DNA of 64,000 bases from Bacteroidia bacterium (lineage in GTDB: Bacteria > Bacteroidota > Bacteroidia > Cytophagales > Cyclobacteriaceae), in assembly GCA_030425425.1 (NCBI GenBank), contig JAUIAO010000002.1:124001-188000 (forward strand). Direction: 5' to 3'. The position numbers and the translations under genes were made by a program. A model generated the notes under the pieces. It ran no database searches and was not told the DNA's origin. It was given only the letters and a program-made list of their open reading frames with translations. Shown piece after piece: positions 61,701-64,000 of the stretch. Position 1 is the stretch's first letter. Each line of letters begins with the position of its first letter.

Positions 61701-61827
61701 ACAATATACAGGAATGGATCCGGAAGTCTCTGATGCCAATACCAGTGTTATCGATGGGTTAGGCGTGGATTATTCGCCATATCCACTTACCAGAACGTAT
61801 TTATTGGGACTGAATATCAGTTTTTAA
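58795..61827 (+). CDS. SusC-like TonB-dependent polysaccharide transporter
   Basis: A 1010-residue outer-membrane transporter. The signal peptide ends AGSLIAQ; ATG 58795 is preferred over the in-frame GTG at 58786. It has the carboxypeptidase-like N-domain (QVSGIVTSEMGTLPGVTI), the SusC hallmark EVVVIGYGTAKK, a plug with LIVVDGVALPQG and GSASSIYGTRASNGVVLVT, and a large barrel. It imports oligosaccharides with the SusD partner encoded 13 bases downstream. Confidence 0.95.
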   Translation: MKQLRSLMILCFFFIAGSLIAQNQVSGIVTSEMGTLPGVTILEKGTVNGTITDMEGNFDLFLESGDPVLVFSMVGFATKEVPVDGKSQLTITMEEDITGLQEVVVIGYGTAKKNELTSSISIVEGKDLNKMTVGNVAESMQGLASGVQVLYNGGGPGSSPKLLIRGIVTNQGSDPLIVVDGVALPQGSNLNFLNPSDIKSIQVLKDGSASSIYGTRASNGVVLVTTERGNLGKSSISASLSFGLKALQQPDMANASEYAQVMNARQENDGQTAVYDLTSLENDTDWWGEVYKDFANVQNYSIRLNGGTEKINYLNSLAYFREDSHLEKGYWERLSNRSNVDFYATDKLFIQQDVNIRYEHWENTPNMFFDVMRIDPLTSVYLPFDQRENRNEYSIYGRSQNYVWNPVANVNRSFNESFYFGLFSNTKVNYDITDNLSISSRLGLNIDQLRNDWFEPKFVIEPNLEENQRSKISSRYTNTFNYVWNNLVNYNRRFGTHNIDLTAGLVFERNQSNYLDGRRTDVILSDPNFRYLDAATGDGIEAYGNETANSLQSYLARAMYNYDDRYFAFASFRRDGSSRFPVSNQWANFYSFSGGWKISNESFFNVSWISNLKVKAGYGQVGNQNIPASAFSYLVDSESFVFGEDKDRVVTNYISQFGNPSLKWETVQDQNYGVDVGLFDNKLTLTLDRYIKESKDLLFATTLPLFTGSPSTIMQNVGSFKSTGWDVSLAYQQSVGDWTFGINSTFNTNESIVQSLATGNDQLLAQKREELGNNFLKITQVGEVVGLFYGYETDGIFKSQTEINSHSDNSGQLIQPSAQPGDLKFIDQNDDGILDEKDLTIIGNPFPKFYSGLTFNMQYKNWDMNMQWYGSFGNDVYNYMKYYQTSGVGGSNVQAGLLNDSWSEQNSDATIPRLTALDPNRNFKVSSDYFIEDGSYVRLKNLQIGYNFQFSKLTQCRVYVSGQNLFTFTQYTGMDPEVSDANTSVIDGLGVDYSPYPLTRTYLLGLNISF

Positions 61828-61840
61828 AAAAAAAGGAATT

Positions 61841-63418
61841 ATGAAATTACTATCTAAAACAATATTCCTCATCATTGTTGGTTTTGGTATTTCTTCGTGC
61901 AAAGATTATCTGGATGAACCAATACGCTCAAAGCCTACATTGAATGAGATACTTTCTAGTGAAGAGGCTGTAGTGGCTTTTGTGAATGGTGCCTATGATG
62001 GGGTACAGGAAAATGACTGGTGGCAGATCAACTTTTATCGCCAGATCATGGATATGGCCTCAGATGATTGTTGGGCAGGAAATACCGAACAGTCACGACC
62101 AGATATCATCAGTATCGCACATTTCAATAATGTGGATATTGGATCTAGTTACTTTGAGACTTTTTGGAATTATCAGTTTAGAGGAATCACAAAGTGTAAT
62201 GTGGTTATTCAGGAAATTGGAGCTTTGGATCTGGATGAAGATTTGAAGCAAAGACTAATCGGGGAGACTAAATTCTTGAGGGCGTTTTACTACTTTCAAT
62301 TGGTCAAAAATTTTGGAGGAGTTCCAATTGTTACCACTTTTGACGAACTCTTGGAGCCTGAGATTCTGGAGTATGAGAGAAGCTCTGAAGATGAAGTATA
62401 TGCATTGATAGAGCAAGATTTGCTAGATGCGGTGGACTTACTGCCTTTAAAAAGCGAATACGCTTCTTCTGATCTTGGAAGAGCTACTAAAGGTGCTGCG
62501 CAAAGTTACCTGGCTAAAGTATACCTTTTCAGAGAACGATGGGATGAGGCGGTGGCAATGGCTAATGAGGTAATCCTTTCTGGCGAATATGCTCTTGAAC
62601 CACAGTTTGAAGATGTATGGAATGTCACTAATCCGAATGGTGTAGAGACGATTTTCGAAATCAGATATAGGACAGATCCGACATATCGAATTGGTGGCTA
62701 CTATGGTGTGACCACAGGCTCCAGAGATGATGGCGGATGGAACTGGTGTGTTCCTTCCAGTTACCTGGAAAAAGCGTTTTTAGATGAAGGTGATAATATC
62801 AGGTTGAGAAGTACGATCATCAAACATGGTGAGCCCGTATACGGTGATCCGGATAATACCTCGTTCAATGCCTCACCAGATAGGAATAAATCTGCAAGGA
62901 TCAATCGTAAGTTTTATATACCACAGGCATATCGCGACTCGCCTTATACTCAGGGAAATTTACCTCTAAATCATATTTTCATGAGATATGCAGACTTACT
63001 GCTCATATATGCTGAAGCGAGTTACTTCGACGGTAATGAAACAGAAGCACTCAATAAATTAAAAATGATCAGAGATCGGGTTAGCCTAGCTACGGATATG
63101 AGCTTATCTGGAGAGGATCTGAGAGATGCAATCTGGAAAGAGCGCCGATTGGAACTTGCCTTAGAGCAACATCGTCTTTACGACCTGAGACGACAGAAGG
63201 TCAACGGAGAACCTAGAATTAATCAGGTTTTTGGTCCTAATGGATCATTCGTGAAGTATAACCTCACTGAAAACACCGATCAGTATGAACTAGCAAACAA
63301 AGGGGAAGATCAGTCCAAGGGGTCCACATTTGATCCCGACAAACATTTGGTTTGGCCAATTCCAAATAGTGAAATCATATTGTCTCAGGGAAAAATTACC
63401 CAAAACCCTAATTATTAA
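61841..63418 (+). CDS. SusD-like glycan-binding lipoprotein
   Basis: A 525-residue surface lipoprotein with lipobox ISSC, the early KDYLDEPIRSKPT, TPR-like helical region (GETKFLRAFYYFQLVKNFGGVP) and the ending LVWPIPNSEI. An A-rich stretch with AGGAATT precedes its ATG. It forms the lid over the SusC channel and binds the glycan. The spacing from susC is 13 bases. Confidence 0.94.
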   Translation: MKLLSKTIFLIIVGFGISSCKDYLDEPIRSKPTLNEILSSEEAVVAFVNGAYDGVQENDWWQINFYRQIMDMASDDCWAGNTEQSRPDIISIAHFNNVDIGSSYFETFWNYQFRGITKCNVVIQEIGALDLDEDLKQRLIGETKFLRAFYYFQLVKNFGGVPIVTTFDELLEPEILEYERSSEDEVYALIEQDLLDAVDLLPLKSEYASSDLGRATKGAAQSYLAKVYLFRERWDEAVAMANEVILSGEYALEPQFEDVWNVTNPNGVETIFEIRYRTDPTYRIGGYYGVTTGSRDDGGWNWCVPSSYLEKAFLDEGDNIRLRSTIIKHGEPVYGDPDNTSFNASPDRNKSARINRKFYIPQAYRDSPYTQGNLPLNHIFMRYADLLLIYAEASYFDGNETEALNKLKMIRDRVSLATDMSLSGEDLRDAIWKERRLELALEQHRLYDLRRQKVNGEPRINQVFGPNGSFVKYNLTENTDQYELANKGEDQSKGSTFDPDKHLVWPIPNSEIILSQGKITQNPNY

Positions 63419-63424
63419 TATTGG

Positions 63425-64000
63425 ATGAGAAATTCATTAGTACTTGCTTTTTTGTTTTTGTTGGGGTTGGCAGCCTGTAATGAAGAATTTACAGATCCGA
63501 ATGATCCTAAATATGACAATACAGAAGTGAAAGGTATTCTACTTCATACGGATCAGCTCCATCAGACGATGCACCATTTTGGTGCATCGGATGGTTGGGC
63601 TGTCTCAGTTATTGGAAAAAACTGGCCCGAATCTGATAAAGAGCTCATCAGTAAGCTGCTGTTTAGCCAGGATATTGGCGAACGAAATCAACCTCAGGGG
63701 ATTGGGTTGTCCATGTGGCGTACCAATATAGGAGCTGGAAGCGCCAATCAATCAAATAATGGGTTTGCGGCAGACGCTTGGTTTAGAGCCACAGAGTGTG
63801 CCTTACAACCTGACGGTACTTATGACTGGACACAGCAAGAAGGTTCCAGATGGTTTCTGAAAAAAGCCAAAGAAATGGGGGTAGAATACGTAACAGGGTG
63901 GGTTACTTCTCCTCCATATTTCATGACCAAAAATGGTTATACGTTCTCCACACCAGGCACTGGTGGATTTAATCTGGATGAGAATAAATATGTAGACTTT
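63425..64000 (+). CDS. GH30-like glycoside hydrolase lipoprotein (3' end outside window)
   Basis: The first 192 codons are visible. The signal peptide and lipobox are LFLLGLAAC, followed by NEEFTDPND. The catalytic domain begins HHFGASDGWAVSVIG and continues with IGLSMWRTNIGAGSAN and TGWVTSPPYFMT, like the O-glycosyl hydrolase (GH30, COG5520) group that includes beta-1,6-glucanases and galactanases. The catalytic glutamates lie beyond the window. It starts seven bases after the susD stop, so it belongs to the same operon. Confidence 0.78.
   Translation, partial: MRNSLVLAFLFLLGLAACNEEFTDPNDPKYDNTEVKGILLHTDQLHQTMHHFGASDGWAVSVIGKNWPESDKELISKLLFSQDIGERNQPQGIGLSMWRTNIGAGSANQSNNGFAADAWFRATECALQPDGTYDWTQQEGSRWFLKKAKEMGVEYVTGWVTSPPYFMTKNGYTFSTPGTGGFNLDENKYVDF

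Overview
The window reads as chromosome from a member of the Bacteroidota, most likely a free-living, probably marine Cytophagales. This is inferred from SusC/SusD pairs, a type IX secretion (T9SS) style sorting domain, TonB receptors with carboxypeptidase-like N-domains, LytS/LytTR and PadR/FtsX-permease pairs, TAnnTTTG-type promoter elements and few Shine-Dalgarno sequences. I cannot name the genus. No CRISPR array, insertion sequence, prophage or rRNA operon was seen.

Layout. 1-13.5 kb: one end of a surface-polysaccharide locus (hexapeptide acyltransferase, DegT-type sugar aminotransferase, sulfotransferase-like protein, GT4 glycosyltransferase, methyltransferase, YfhO membrane protein, Wzx-like flippase), interrupted by a beta-propeller LytS kinase/LytTR regulator pair and a LamG-like lipoprotein. 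14.0-24.5 kb: a tight operon for pyruvate:ferredoxin/flavodoxin oxidoreductase, a dihydroorotate-dehydrogenase-like protein, a flavodoxin, and RseC plus RnfBCDGEA, closed by a good terminator. 25.1-28.7 kb: a zinc-type module (Fur-family regulator, ZnuD-like TonB receptor, small lipoprotein) with two matching dyad operators at the same distance from two promoters. 28.9-37.7 kb: mixed housekeeping and envelope genes (a TruA-like paralogue, a ROK kinase, PadR with an FtsX-type permease, beta-barrel proteins). 37.9-44.1 kb: sufBCDSE, a DUF59 gene and a bacilliredoxin. 44.3-45.4 kb: an Lrp/AsnC regulator and an unusual tRNA-like RNA. 45.5-64 kb: secreted GH16, an outer-membrane protein, a second permease, a universal stress protein, an AraC regulator, and a polysaccharide utilisation locus with two tandem SusE/F-like lipoproteins, SusC, SusD and a GH30-like hydrolase cut by the window edge.

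How the genes work together. The central operon links pyruvate oxidation, through a flavodoxin, to an ion-pumping Rnf complex. The oxidoreductase has lost the internal two-cluster ferredoxin domain that single-chain enzymes of this family normally carry, while the four cysteines of the proximal cluster remain. The flavodoxin or the cysteine-rich RnfB may therefore take electrons directly from the shortened enzyme. The GH16 and GH30-like enzymes with the Sus genes fit use of a beta-1,3/1,6-glucan such as laminarin, but the substrate is inference.

The items most worth a second look are the shortened PFOR-flavodoxin-Rnf operon, the tRNA-like RNA with an approximately 81-nt variable region, the zinc-type regulon, and an 18-nt dyad found identically at two unrelated genes.
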